Positions 12,813 through 26,809 are shown, counted from the stretch's first letter. The stretch: 64,000 nucleotides of DNA from Paramecium tetraurelia (GCF_000165425.1 NW_001799037.1:62001-126000); one strand, 5' to 3'. Translations and numbers: made by a program. The notes: a model not told the origin generated them from the sequence alone.

Positions 12813-13845
12813 ATGACTGATAGCACAATAATATGTCCCTATTGTAAAAATAATGCTTACTTCGATCCAAGATCATCCTCAAGCTATTGCAAGTCAAATC
12901 TATGCAATGGCATTGTTATTGAATAAGGAAAGATTACCTATGAAAATGAGGTTAATTTGCATGAGGCTGATGAACCAGGAAAAAAGTAAACTAGGTTTGG
13001 AGGATATGAAAATAAAAGGGATGCTTTTAAAAATTAAATTTGTGAAATGCTAGGAAAAAGTGATTCTAAGCAGAGAAAACAATTTTATGAGAAATTTGAA
13101 GCTGGAGAACATCAAATTCAAAAATTGTCTAGCATTTTTATGATGAATGAAGCATTTACTAACGATGCCATCTCAAAATACAGGTCTTTGATGTTTGATA
13201 ATGCGAATGATGTAGAATAATTTGTTTTTAATATTTTTAGATTGCCAACAAAAGCTTTTTGGCCTTAGCTGCTTTGGCTTACAACCTAACTATTAAAGAA
13301 AGGAAGTCATAGCGTAATTATGATGAAAGATTGAATAAAATTACAATTGAACTTATAGTTAAATTTTGCTAAGTGACTCCTCAATAAATGGACTTAGTTA
13401 CTAAGGCTTTAAATATGAAAGTAAATAATTGTTTCTATGTCTTCTTAGAACTCAGGGGATCCAGGAAAATAAGACATCTGCTAAAAGATTGTTTAAAAAG
13501 TAAAAGAACACAAATTGCCATTTAATGAACACGAAAACATGGCAATTTATGATATCCCTCATAGACTTATGGATAATAGTATTATTAGAGGTGAGAAAAC
13601 TTCAACAATTGCATGGTAATTATTGTCCATTTATACCTAGCGTTGTTGAATACATGGTCTCATAACTATCTGGCAATCCTGAATTAAATAGGTTAACTCT
13701 AGATTAACTTGCTTAAATGAATGATGTAACAAAAGACACAGCTAAGAAATTATGGAATACTATCCTAGAAAATTAATGCTTGCAAAATCATATTACTAGA
13801 TGGTAAGGATAAAGATCAATTTCAGAGCTCAAACATATAACATGA
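12813..13845 (+). CDS. TFIIB-like general transcription factor
   Basis: Four exons (introns of 29, 28 and 25 nt) encode 316 residues, the usual length of TFIIB. The N-terminus is a zinc ribbon, CPYC then YCKSNLC, followed by GIVIEQGKI, which matches the CGLVLE-type strand of TFIIB. The second Cys pair is spaced C-x4-C rather than the common C-x2-C. The C-terminal half carries two helical repeats resembling cyclin folds, the second with IRGEKTSTIA and LAQMNDVTKDTAKKLW, the TFIIB helix pattern. The predicted role is bridging RNA polymerase II and TBP at promoters. A Brf-like polymerase III factor is less likely because the long Brf C-terminus is missing. Confidence 0.82.
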
Positions 13846-14457
13846 AATATAAAATAATATTTAAAATACATAATTATTATGAATTTCATACAAAATATCA
13901 CTGATAAATCTAAGCTAAATAACTTTCATGATTTATTATGGAAGATTTTTGGGTATATTTTTAGAGTCATTAATTGAAATTGCTTAAAATATTAAATAAA
14001 AACAATATTTTTATGCAGAGATTTTGTAATAATCATTCAAAAGTATGTTAATTTAGCCATCAATTTAAAACTACTTCAAGGAAATAATTTTTCTAACATC
14101 TTTAGAAAAAATCTATTTAACAGAAAAAACATAACAAAATTCTTATTAATAATGACTATTATAAATAAATTAATATCATCATTTTCTTATAACTTTTAAG
14201 CTCCTTCTTTATGAACTCATTAGATTATTGGATTACTTAATTAAGTTATGAAATTGATATAAATCAAGATTTTTCTCTCTACCTTAAAAAGTACTTAATA
14301 TATTAGATTTTTCTAACAAATCTCTGTCATTTTGATATAATAACTTAAGTTTCCTCAGTTTTAATGACTTTGTAACTATTTTCATAATTTCTTCAATACT
14401 TATTCATAAAATAAATTGATTTATTTATTTATTAATGTATATATAATTACTGTTCAA
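13846..14457. other. Convergent intergenic region, no gene seen
   Basis: About 610 bp of AT-rich sequence between the TFIIB-like and RPL7 3' ends. A 32-codon ORF at its left end has no supporting features. Confidence 0.6.
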
Positions 14458-15277
14458 TCAAATCATTCTCTTAACAAGATCATTGATGAGATCTTCTCTA
14501 TTTCCCCAATCTCCTTGATTAATGAAGGATTTTCTCTTAGCAATGAATCCACCTCTTGGTCCTCTCAATTTGAATGCCCTAAGATTGGAATAGATAATTA
14601 CCATAAGAATCTATTTGCTTCTTTGAAGTGAGGTCCTACAGTTGTAATTTCATGGATGAGATCTTCAACGCTGTGAATGCCGACTTTTCCTAATTATTGC
14701 TCAATCACATTATTATTTGTGATTGGGATTCTTTGACCATTAATTTTGGCATATCCTCTCTTGTAAATCAGATTCTTGATGACAGCTCTTGATGGATATC
14801 CATAGGTGACATATGGCTCGACTTTTCTGATCATTTCAATTGTGGCCTTGTTGACTCTGACAAAGGCTGCATTGTGAAGTTATCTCAATTTTAAAAGTCT
14901 CAAGGTTTATCTGACCTGTGGATTCAAGGTGTTGATACTGTAATTACTTAAATTAATAATACCCTCTGATTCTGACCACCAAAATCAATTTAGCTTCAGC
15001 TGGGACATAGAATCCACCTTCAGTCTTAGCTTTACGTAAGTTATCAACTAAGCTCTTGTCTGCAGCCTTGTACTCAGCTTCATAAGCTTGAGCAGTCTTT
15101 TCCCATTAAGCTCTTCTGGTTTTGTTGGCAGCCAATCTCTCTGTTCTTCTCTTAGCAACAGCATCCCTCAATTTAGAATCTCTTTAAGTCTTTTTGGCGA
15201 CGTTCTCAGGAACCTTTTATCTACACCATCAATACAATAACTTACTCAACTTGTATTTTTTGCTTCTTTTGGGACAT
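14458..15277 (-). CDS. RPL7: 60S ribosomal protein L7 (uL30)
   Basis: Four exons (introns of 25, 25 and 23 nt) give 248 residues, close to the yeast protein. The N-terminus is the basic eukaryote-specific extension ([16 protein letters not shown]). The uL30 core follows with [50 protein letters not shown] and [13 protein letters not shown], and the end is KLRGPRGGF through NDLVKRMI. It sits on the large subunit and contacts 5S rRNA in the family. Splicing of three small introns in a highly expressed gene is normal for Paramecium. Confidence 0.96.
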
Positions 15278-15519
15278 TTTAAACAAAATAAAATCTTAAA
15301 TTTTAAAATCAAATCAACTAAAACACATTCTTCTTAATCTATTCTCAATTTATACAACAAATCTCAATACATACTAAATTTGACAGAATTCAGATCGGCA
15401 AGGTAAACATTTGAGTGTCACCTCCACTCCCTATATTCAACAATAAATGAAAAAAATAATCTAAAAGTAAATAATAAATATTCACAAGGCTTTTGCTTGT
15501 GTCTCAAGTCACAAGTTTC

Positions 15520-16925
15520 TCACTTGAGGGATTTCCTCTTGAGGCTTGGACTTGGATTTGGAGTTTTATTTGGTTTCTATGAACCTATAGGACTTAAACG
15601 ATAATTTGAGTTTCTCGTTGACGAGGCAGTTCTCATTGGCTTTAAAAATTGGCTATGCGAGGAAGCCAAGGTTTCTCTTGTTGAAGGGAGAAACAATTAC
15701 GCCTACTTAATCTAAGGCTCTTTGATTCGAATTCTGTATTTCTCAGTGACTATTTTTTCCTATTTGAACCATTAGTGATTCATGGCTTCTTTCACTGTGG
15801 GTCTGAGTTCCTTAACTTCAAATAAGGATTTCAAAAAGAGTAACCCTTACTCACTTACTTTCAACTTACTTACATCCACCTAACCCTAATAATTCTTGGT
15901 TATGGTTTCATTGTAGTCACCTGCAAATGGTTCCTCTCCACAAATTATAATATACATTATTACGCCCACACTAAAGACATCCACTTTAAAATCATAGAAT
16001 TCATCCCTCAAAATTTCAGGGGCTACAAACCCAGGTGTTCCACATCTTTAAAATAAGTATTTCCCATCCTTATTAAAATAGTCTGCCAAACCAAAATCAG
16101 CTACGCAAAATTAAGACAGACTTTATTTTCTTAGGATGATATTTTTTGGTTTGAGATCTCTATGCATAATGCCAAATTTATGAAATGACAAAATAGCCTT
16201 AAATAGTCTATATATGAAACTAGCTAACTATTTTTCACTGAGAAATGAGTTCGGCTATTTTAAGTAGTCGTACAGATCTCCTCCTTCCAGCAATTCCATC
16301 ACAACATATATGGTGTCTTCGTTCTCAAAAACTTCATAGAGGTGAACTACATTTTCATGTTGGACTTGACGCAAGATGGATATTTCTTTTAAAAGAGCTA
16401 TCTTGTCTAATCGATTTGTTAATTTGTGTTTGGAATATTATTTAACAGCAAATTTTTCATCTCCCAATTGGTATCTACAGCTGTAAACCTGAATAAAATT
16501 TAGTAGTACTTCTGCTTGATTTCCCTTGCCTATCTTTTCCAATATTTTGTACGTATTTGAGAACCCTTGTTGGATGCACCATCTTTTCATATAATTGAAC
16601 CAGATTTCTGTTTCTCCATATAGAATAAGAGTCTCTCCTTTAGTTAGAGAGATCCCATCTCCAAGCATTTTGTCTCGCACCACCTCTATCAACGAGTTTT
16701 CATAATTTATCCATTTGATGGTACCCTAAATATATTTAAGAATACTTTTTTTGTGTAACAACCTAAAATATTTTGTATCAAAATGTATTTTTTTATTTTA
16801 CAAGTGTTGGTACCCGATTTAATAAATTCTCCATCCAGAGCTCCATTTTTCGAGAAGACTGGCATTGGCAGATAACTCCACACGAGTTTTGTTTTCGTGC
16901 TTTGAAATATTGATTCTTTAAACAT
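15520..16925 (-). CDS. Ser/Thr protein kinase with N-terminal PH-like region (active-site motifs intact)
   Basis: ATG 16925 starts a frame with two small introns (20 and 21 nt), giving about 454 residues. A possible third intron of 39 nt in the N-terminal part would keep the frame and cannot be excluded. The PH-like part ends in TEIWFNYMKRWC. Kinase motifs: GKGNQAEV, FAVKQYSK, HRDLKPKN, ADFGLAD and CGTPGFVAPE. The tail is Ser/Pro-rich with repeated NPSPS-like text and ends at TGA 15520-15522. It resembles the gene at 59095 most closely (shared ADYF/ADYY and SVGVIMYI / SVGILMYI). Confidence 0.87.
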
Positions 16926-17254
16926 ATAATATTTTTTATTTACTGAATATTTATTGCTTAAAATATGTTGATTCAAATAATTTATAGTTCCTATTTAAAT
17001 ATTATAATTTAGGTTATGAATTAAGTGGCGAAGTTTTTTTTATAAATGATGATCTAAGATGGGTTACTTACTTTGAGATTTAAAATTATGGAAAAGGAGA
17101 CGTTGCATTTCAGACTCTAAGTCAACACGATAAGAATTGAATAGAAACGATTGATAAAGATTTGAATAATAAATTGTTTAATTAATAATGGTTTATTGCT
17201 CTCAATTTTATAATTGAGAAATCGTATGATATTACTATGTATAATAATATTAAA
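16926..17254. other. Divergent promoter region between kinase and surface antigen
   Basis: About 330 bp, AT-rich, upstream of both a kinase and the large surface antigen. Surface antigen genes of Paramecium are expressed in a mutually exclusive way in the known cases, so control elements may lie here, but no motif can be named from sequence alone. Confidence 0.5.
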
Positions 17255-20200
17255 ATGAAAAAGTTTACAATAATTCTAATTATTGTTTGTCTGCAACTTA
17301 GTAGTTGCGAGTAGTGTTCTGATTACTTTTAGGATGAAACCGGATGTATTCAGAGCACTGGAATTTCTTGCAGGTGGATTGAGTAGAGTAACCAGTGTCA
17401 AGAATCAACAGGAACTTTGATTGGATGCCAGAATTATTTAAATTAGCAAGCCTGTATTTCATAGAAGGTGTACCCTGATAAAACAATAGCGGAATGTATT
17501 AGATTAGTAGTATTCATCTAGGTATTTTCAGTGGATATTGCAGAAGTGTTGTCGATGATGCTTCAGAGTGTTAGAAAAATTTATCTAGAGCTGGGTGTTT
17601 GGGAGTCGAGGAAGCTTATTGTACTTGGAAGGATCAATGCATTGCGATCTCACAAAGTCAAGCAGTTATATTAGGTTAGGCAACTTCATTAACTGATGAT
17701 TTGAAACTGTCATCAATTGCAGTATGTCAATTAATTATTAATTTCCCAGGTATTAATTGAAATTGAAATTAGCTATTCATTAGCATGGGGCACATGAATC
17801 TTTGACTAAGTTATATTTTGAGAACTTAACATCATCAGGTGGTGAGAATGAGTACGAATAACAAATGTTGATTCCAGGATGTTTTTAGCCAGTTACTAGT
17901 ATCTATAGGGAAGTAAAGTGTGATGCATAAGGATTGAATTCATTAAGCTGCATGCTGATTGAAACGGAACCTTGCATATTTTAAGAGGGAAATTGTAAAA
18001 AGGTGTATAATTTCTTTACTTTAAATTGCAGCGATAAGTTAAATAAAATAGCATGCTTATCAGTTGAAAACTTGGAGGAAACTTGTTATTGGGCTGGCAA
18101 TTAATGTACAAAATATTTAGTAACCACAACTACACCTTGTAATATATCAATATAAGTAAGAATATTATCAATTTAAATAGGTTTCTCCTAGTTTTTGCGC
18201 AAATATAACTAATGGAGGCGAATCATGTTTTTATGATAAATCAACAATGAAGTGTGATTAGATGTGTAAGTCTGCTAGCTTAACCACCTCTACGAAATGC
18301 GAATTATCAAAATATGAATGTGCATGGCGTGATTATGGGGTTGGATATTGTAAATTCAAAAAAAATCAATGTGATAGGCAAGGATAGAATTACACCTCAT
18401 GTATGGAGGCAGATGAATACTGTCTCTTTGATGATGGACTATGCCAATCTATATAGGATTTGAACCTCCGGGGGTGTGCTGGTGGATTAAATAAATAGGC
18501 TTGTATAAACTTGAAGAATCCAAGTTAAGTCTGTTAATTTTTGGATAATAGATGCATGGAAATCTTTACAACCCCAGAAGATCTACCATATTAATTATGG
18601 GATGTGAATCAGAATGCTTGTAAAAAAATAACAACAACTGCCAGTTACTGGAATAACGGTTCCTGTTTAGATGGCAAAGGGAATGAAGAATGTACAATCC
18701 AAGGTTACAACAAGTTGGGATGTCTTAATACAATTAACACAGTGGCACCTTGTCAATGGAATGGAGATTCAGGAAGTTGTCAGGCAATAACGATAACTAG
18801 AGAGACTAAATGTGAATCACTAAAATTGGTAAATGCTGTTGCTTGTAGATCAGTTTAAGAAGAGGATACTAGTGGCAATCCTGTGTTGTGTAAATACAAT
18901 ATAAATTCTACTGCTTGTGAAAAGGTCACAGTACTCTCCTCAATTAATTGTGAAACAGAAGGCTTAAATGAAGCTGCATGCAGTTCAGTTCCTGATCCAT
19001 TGTAAAGTTGTAGATGGTCTTCAAATTAATGTATGAAAGTAACGAGTTTGGGGAATGCAGTCACCTGCTAGGCTCTATAATCAGTGACTCAAAGAACTTG
19101 CGCAATGATCTAATCCAATAATTAGAGATGTGTTTATGACTCATCAAGGAAGAGTTGTACAACCCAAGTCCCACCATCAACAGCTTGTACTGCTGCAGGA
19201 TTGAATCCTTACGGTTGTGCATTTGTAAGTTCAAAATGCCATTTTGATTCTACCACTAATCAATGCAAATCTACTTAGGATTCCGATTATGCAACAATTA
19301 GTTGTGACACGAATTTCCCATCAAAAAGCACTTGTGTCTTAATAACAAAGGCTAATCAATATTGCAGATGGTTAGGAAAGGACAATGTTTGTGAATTATT
19401 TAGTTTTCCTGCCTCTGATTAGTGTACTAAGTATTCGAATGTCAACAAATTATTTTGTTTGGCTTTTGAAGTGCCTTTAACAAGATATATCAGTTCCAGT
19501 TACTACTGTTCCTTCGATTCAGGAACAAGTTCGTGTACTGAATATACAAACCTTGCTGCATGGGCAGATTGTGGATCATCATTAGATATCAATCTACATG
19601 CTTGTGTAGGTCTCTCTAATACTAGTAAATATTGTTATTTTGATCAAACAACATTGAAATGCACAGAAATCACGGATCCCAATGATTCCAAGTTTTCGTC
19701 TTTGCTCTGTAAATAAGCTAATAAAAAGTTGTGTTTGAGTTTATTAACAACTGGACAGTATTGCGAATGGGTGGATTCAGAGAAAAAGTGTTAACCAATA
19801 AAATCAGGTCAATCATGTTCCGATTATGTGTCCTTGACAGTCAATCCAACTCTGTGTGCCAGCACCTTCTCTTTTGAAGCATGTGTGTCTAATTTTGCTG
19901 ATAGTCACTGTAAAGTTTTGCTAGCTAGTGAGACGTCTTATGGTTGTCTTGAAAAGGGGTTGAATCGGAAGGCATGTTTAGAGAACACCAACGGTGCTTG
20001 CTATTACGATACTGATAAATTGCTTTGTTTAGAAATGACTGGAACATTAGCATATTAAGTGTACTGTTATAGTTACGTGAACAAATTAGGCTGTTTGGCT
20101 ACATTGCAAGCTCCTTGTAAATGGGCTGATAACTCTTGCTAATACGTTTATGATCTAGATCCCTTTAATTCAGCCTGCACTGACTTATCAACCTAACTTT

Positions 20201-23200
20201 ATAACCCCAAAGTTTGCTAGATGATTTAAACCGATTCTCAATATTGCCAATATGACTCAACAACTTTCCATTGCAAGGATTTCTCAGACTTTGTCTAAGA
20301 TTGCAAACCTGGATACAATTATTTAACTTGCAGTTTGAATTCCTTGTGTCAATGGGATTCAAGCACAGAAAGTTGTTAACCCAGTAGCTCTGGAGCAGAT
20401 TTATGCAAGGATCAAACGAATGAGACTAATTGTCTAGCCGTCACAAATGATTTGTGTTCTTGGACTACTTCAGGAAAGTGTAAGAAGATTGTCATCACTA
20501 GCTATACTTAATGCAGTTAGGTAGGTACAGCCTAAGGCAAGTTCGTGAAGAAGATATGCCAGTAAATCTTTTTCGGAACCGAAGCTTGCCAATATGATAG
20601 TGCCAGCAAGGCTTGTGTGACAGTAACAACTACAAACAACCAATGCAGTTCAATAGGTCTGAACAGGAAAGCTTGTCTTAGCAATACAATCGGATATAAA
20701 TGCAGATTTGAATCAGATTCAACCAAAGATGATTATGGATGCTAAGAAATCAGCGATTTTTCAAGTCAAGGCTGTTCTGACAGTTTAGATAGCGAGGCTT
20801 GTGCATCCGTTACTATTTCTTAATGTGCATACGACTTGACTAGAGATATTTGTGAGGATTACTCACAATTCTATTTGGCCTACTATTACACCTGTGCTTA
20901 ATTCAGCACTGGCTATGTAGTTTCAATAAACTTATGCAAGTATCTTACTGATGTTGCATGCATCTATGATGCCGCAACTTTCACATGTAAAACAACTAAT
21001 GCACTATTGAATCTATGCTCTACAAATACAACCATTAATTCGGTGTATTGCTTAACCTAAATTAAGGATTAAACATGCGCCTTTGATCCATATTATGGCT
21101 ACTTTTGTTATCAAACTGATACGTCCTATTGGTCTTGTAGTGATTGTTTATCCTTTAAGTAATGTGTCACTAGCAGATATTAAATATGCAAATGGTAGGA
21201 TAACTTATGTCAGGAAATTACTGTTGATGATGTACCGTGTACTGATTTGACAAACATCAATTCAAAAGCCTGCATGAGTGTTACTGGGGATGCAAAATGC
21301 TAGTTCAAGTATGATTCAGTAGCATAAACAACATCTTGCGTAACTCCTTTGGATGACACTTAGCTTTGTCCAGGATTGAATGAAGCAGCCTGTGTTGCCA
21401 ACACAATCTAATCCTGTTTCTTTTATTAGAAATAATGTTATAGCAGTTTTTCTGATCCTTACTTAGCTAGTTGCACAGAGGAATTTTCTTTTAATTATCG
21501 AGGTTGTGTGAGAATTATGAATTCAGATCAAAAATGCAAATGGGACACCACTCTTAAAAAATGTATTTCAATATCGATTTCACCTACCGATACTTGCACT
21601 ACTTATGCAGATTCTAATTATTCAGCAACTATTTGTGCCTCAATTTAGAGTGGAAATTGTATTTGGGATAACGGATGCAAAGTAGACGTGGCTCTTAGTT
21701 GTGATACTAACGGAGCAAATAAAGGAGCGTGCATAAATGCAACAACAGGGAGTTGCGTATTTTCAGAAGGAGTTTGCATAGATGTGACTATTCCATCAGC
21801 TTTAGTGAAAAACTCATGTACAGATCCTTCAAATTAGTCAGGATGTCTGAACATGAATTTAGGATAAACCTGTAAATGGACGGGAACCACATGTCAAGAG
21901 ATCAGCGTAACTGGTGGTTGCACCTCGTATACTAATGTGAATCCAGGAGTATGCTAAAAAGTCACCGATGTAGCATGTAAATGGACATCTTCCAATTGTA
22001 CTGTGGCTATAATGAAAGGAGTATGCAGTTAAGCAGGATTGAACAAAATAGCATGTTTGAAACTCACCTCAGAAGTTTGTTATTTCAAAAGCAAAACCAA
22101 TACTTGCACTCAGATTACTTAGTAGACTTTGAACGAATTGGAATGCACTGACAATCTCAATGAATAGGCATGTCTAGCTCATTAAAAGAAATGTTGTAAA
22201 TGGAATTTAGATACGGGAACATGCTAGGATTCAACAGCAGGTTCAAGTTGTGCTTCACTGATGAATAACTCACCTTATTGTTGTTAGATTTTGACTGGAT
22301 AAGCTTGTAAGATGGGACCATTATATTGTTAAGAATTAGCATCCTTATAATCCTAGTGTTCGGATGCATACAACAAAGAGGCTTGTTAGTGGATTAGTTC
22401 ACCGTGTAGGTGGGATGATACGTTAATGAATTGCATATAGGTCAACAAGAATTATGGATGCAAACCTGATTTGAATGTAACAGGATGTGTGAACCAATCA
22501 GTTCATTGTAAATATTTAGATAAAACATGCATGGCAGCCAGCACTTCGGATACTTGTGCAGATCTATATAATTCCTCATTATCTTCAACAAAATGTTTGT
22601 AAATAACAAATAGCAGGTGTTTGGTCATTAATAATGGGTGCGCAGTTCCTCCTTACAATATAAAGTGCACTGAAAACATGAATAAACTTGCATGTTTGGA
22701 TAACGTTAATTACTGCGTTTGGAATGAAACCACTAATAGTTGCAATGGAAAGAGAGTACTCACTGCCTCAACAACTTGCGCAACTGGTGTTGTCAGTAGA
22801 GGGTTATGTGCATTCTCGAAAGTGCAATGCAAATCTGAGTATGATTATTCGTGCAGCACTTTTACTAATATTGATGATTCTAATATCACTTGTGATGAAA
22901 GGAATGCTGTTCTTCCATCTAACTCTTCCTAATGTTTGGCTCTGGATAATGTCATTTGTCAATATGACTCAACCTAACAGAGATGCACATCCAAGATATT
23001 TGGTTCTGTTTGCACTTCCATTGTTACCAAAAAAGGCTGTATCTACATAGAGAATAATTGTTATTGGTCCTCCAACTTGTGTTTGCAATACAGTTCAGAC
23101 AAGTACTTTAACACATGCGAATAAATATACACAAAGTATCAGTGTTTAATCAATATCAATACAGCCTGCTAATGGTTTGAAGAATATTCCCAATGTAGAA

Positions 23201-25816
23201 CCTACAAGGGATTTGCAGTCACTTGTGAAGAACACACTGAAACAGAAATCTCCCCAGGAATATGCTTTTATTTCTCATCTGATTATTGTGGTCATGATGG
23301 GAAAAAATGTAAAAAGGATGTAGCTTAATCGGTTTGTGCTAATTCAAAGAGTCCTCTAGGATGTCAAGCGAATACAGCTGGAAATTGTTTTTGGAGAATC
23401 AATACAGGCAAATGCGAAGCCTTAACCGATTCTAAACTTGCTTAAGTCATGACTTGTGTCGAATTGAAGTATTCCAAAAAAGAATTTTGCTTAGCCCCCA
23501 TTATAGAAGGATAGACATGTCATTGGAAAGACGACCTGTGTTAAAGTGCAAATATCGAATTCATCTCTTGCACCGATGATCTATCCTTGGATGGATGCAG
23601 AGCAGTTGCAATGTGGGGGGATTGTGTTTTCAAAGACAAATGTTAAGATGCAGACATTAATAATATTAAATGTACCGATTATATCAATATAAATTCCTGT
23701 TTACACCTGACATAAGATGGCCAATACTGTAAATGGTTGGGATAAAGATGCTATTCCTTAGAAAGTGAAGATGGCTTTGAATTATCCAGTCACATACTGA
23801 TCAACGCCAATGTCTGTCGAAAAGCCTACACTAAATCAGGTGCTCCAGATGCTACTCTTAAGAATATTGGTGTTCGCTATGATCCATTAAACTATGTATG
23901 TCAATTATCAGATCCAGAAAAAGATTTATGCAGCACTCCAGGTTTGAATTACTATTCATGTTTGTCCACCTAAGCTGATGCTTGTGATTGGACTGGTAGC
24001 AAGTGCAAACTCTTCGATTTCGGTGTAACATTCACCCAATGCGATCAATATATATCTGTATCTCCAAAGGTTTGTGCTTCAATTAATACATCAAACTTAA
24101 AATGCCAACATAATTCAACCACTTTAAATTGCGAAAACTTCTCTGAAACCACTGAAATCTTTGTTAAAAATAAGGATGATGTATATGTAAACACTAAAAA
24201 GGGGATGAATCGATTGGCTTGCATTAGTGTTCTTAAATAGCCTACCATTTGGGCCAGTGGAAGATGCGAATACAATCTTGTTAAAGTAGGCTTAATAACC
24301 TGCAACGAATTGATAGATGTCAATCCCAAGTCTTGTGCATAAATTGACAAGGACAATGTCACTTGCAAATATTTCAAAGAAGGAACTTGTACTGCATATT
24401 TTGACCCATAATTTGATAAGTGCACTACACCTGGCTTAAATAAAGTAGGTTGTGTTTCTATTGAAACTGAGTAGTGTCGCTTTTCTGAGGGATCTTGCTC
24501 AAAATACGAAATTTCAAATATCATCAAATGCAATGAGATGAAAAATGTGAATGCCCTAGTCTGCAAAAATATCATAAATCAACGTTGCAAATTCAGTTTT
24601 GTCAATAGAGGATGTGTCTAATCATATTCAAATGATAAATGTTCATACAGTGGACTCAATCAATTCGGATGTAATAGAACCACCTAATGTCAATGGATTG
24701 ATGATCGATGCTTCTGTAAAGGAGAGGTTTCATCACTCCAATTAATAGATTGCTCCAAATTCACTTCTGAACTTTGTCCAAACTACAAATAGTGCATTTT
24801 TGACAAACTTACCAGTCTCTGTCGAAACAGGAGATGCAGTGATCTTGCTGTTGCCTCTTGTTCGGGGACTATAGCCAAATCAATTTGTTATGTTAATCTC
24901 TTTAAATGCAGTTCTGCCTCTAAGTGTTCTGAACTATTCAATGTAGATTGTAGTCTTTATACTATCGCTGGTAAAAAATGTGCTGACGATCTATAGAATG
25001 AAAATCATTGCATTGATTAAGGATGTCAGCATTTCAATGAAGACTAATGCACTGGTAACTGCCAATGGTCATACGCTTAATGTGTGCTCAAAGAGTGCAC
25101 ATACATGAATAAAGACAAGTGCACTGGTATCATGAATAATAAGCAATGTTATTGGGATGGTACTTATTGTTAGGCCCTTAGTTCCTGTAAAGAATATATT
25201 ACATATTCCAAATTAACTGATACAACCCTGTAACAATAGTTGTGTACTTCTTCAATGTTTCTTAATAAGAGATGCAGATGGGAACTCGTTGAACCTTTTG
25301 GAACTGAATTTTAATGCACATCCAAATTGTGTTCTGATTAAGGTACCAGTTCATCAACTTGCCATGGATTTGAGGCTCAATCAGAGGTATGTGTATTATT
25401 ACCGGACTTTACTTGTGTGGCTTGCTCAGAAATTACAGACTCTTGTACCTGTTTAAATATGAATGGTTACTGTTACTACAGTGAATCCAAGGGATGCATC
25501 TCAAATCTGTGTAGCGATCTGGATGAAGCTTCTTGTGGTATTATCATTGTTAAACATATTTATAGCATCAAATTCATAGAGATGCACATTTATTAACAAA
25601 TAATGTAAACCATCCTGTGGTAAATTGAGAAGTGTTGAGTGTACTGTAAGGTAACAGTCGAGTGAGTGTCATTGGAACAGTAATGTTCTGAGATGTCTTG
25701 ATGGTGCACCTCCGAGTGTCAATCTAAACACCATGGAGGAAGTGATAGTCATAGAGAGCTCGATTTCTAAGATTAACTAAGTGATCATCATGCTAATAAT
25801 GATATATATTAATTGA
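17255..25816 (+). CDS. Giant cysteine-rich surface antigen (immobilization-antigen/PSA-repeat type), 2,819 aa
   Basis: The N-terminus is a signal peptide (MKKFTIILIIVCLQLSSC) and the C-terminus is a short hydrophobic tail (QVIIMLIMIYIN) after a Ser-rich stretch, the pattern of a GPI-anchored protein. Three introns (26, 23, 25 nt) lie in the first 930 bp and one of 28 nt near 25532-25560. Between them is one open exon of about 7.35 kb. The protein consists of dozens of cysteine-rich units of roughly 60-75 residues, many with GLN-x3-AC and CxW or CYYD text, the Paramecium surface antigen (PSA) repeat. Predicted mass near 300 kDa fits the immobilization antigens that coat the cell. I see no strongly tandem-identical central repeats, so it may be an isogene or relative rather than a classical serotype protein. 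Confidence 0.9.
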
Positions 25817-25892
25817 TATTATTATATCATTATTATTATTGAGAGGGATGAGAGGTACTTTTAGTTTTAATAAACCAATTTAATTATAAATA

Positions 25893-26809
25893 TCACTTGT
25901 TCTTCTTAATTGTTTCAGAGATCTTTTTCTTGACTCGCTTAAACCTTATTGCTATTACACACAAAATAATGAACAGAAAGATAATTATGATTACTAGAAT
26001 TATCATAATCATATATTGAACATAATATGGATAATTATTTGGAATTATCTATTCATAAATCTTAATTCTACTTAAATATTGAAATCTATATTAAAGTATA
26101 TTTCAGGTTTGGTTATATTTTGGAATTGCTAAACGCAACTTATATTTCTCATTATGTTACAAAAGTTTATAAAGTTTTGATCTCCATTGTCAATGACTAT
26201 TTCTGAACTAGCATCTTAGCAATTTCTTATTGTTACATTGCAATCGTTAAGATTTGGAAACGCCGTATTATCTAGTATCATATAAGAGGCAGCATTCTAA
26301 TAATATTGGTATGATGTATTTGCTATGATAAATGAGCCTAATTGATCACTCTAACAACCCAAAAAACATATAGAATTCATATTAGTTGCATTAACGATTT
26401 GGTTCTAATAATTCAACTGAACCCCCATGACTGCTTGCATAAAGATTGACACTAAATATTGAAATTCAATCTAATTTCTAGGACAAGGCTGACATATATT
26501 TTATACCATTTCTTAACATATGTTCCCTGATCTCTCTGAAAAATGAATATAACAGACATAAAATTCATTGTAAGGAGAGTCGAAGACAAAAAAATCGAAC
26601 TCATTCTTTGTTGGAGAACCTATTGTCAAATTTATAGTCGCCTTCCCATCTATAATTGGATATTGATTGTTCGATCCCATTCCAAAAGTATTCGGAATTA
26701 TTTGCATAAATTGTCCATATTTTATACTCGTATCAATCGTTGAATTAAAACGAACGTAGTCTTCATTTTGACTTGCAAAAGCAATCGAAAAATATAACAA
26801 AAACAACAT
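25893..26809 (-). CDS. Single-pass type I membrane protein, 297 aa
   Basis: ATG 26809 begins a signal peptide (MLFLLYFSIAFAS). The ectodomain of about 220 residues has scattered cysteines (CYIHF, CQPCPRN, CFLGCQ) and several N-x-S/T sites (NST, NLT, NAT, NTS, NVT, NIS). A 23-nt intron precedes a strong membrane span (IMIILVIIIIFLFIILCVIAI) and a short basic tail (RFKRVKKKISETIKKNK). TGA is at 25893-25895, 76 bp from the antigen's stop codon. The family is not recognised; a surface or secretory-pathway receptor is the plain reading. Confidence 0.8.

Noticed and set aside
22688-23050. 120-codon plus-strand ORF
   Set aside because: It lies in an alternative frame of the surface antigen; the cysteine-rich frame is the coding one.
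24045-24575. 176-codon minus-strand ORF, the second longest standard-code frame in the window
   Set aside because: It is the antisense shadow of the cysteine-rich surface antigen exon, whose codon pattern keeps the opposite strand open.
26543-26743. Plus-strand ORF of 66 codons
   Set aside because: Antisense to the signal-peptide/ectodomain exon of the single-pass membrane protein.
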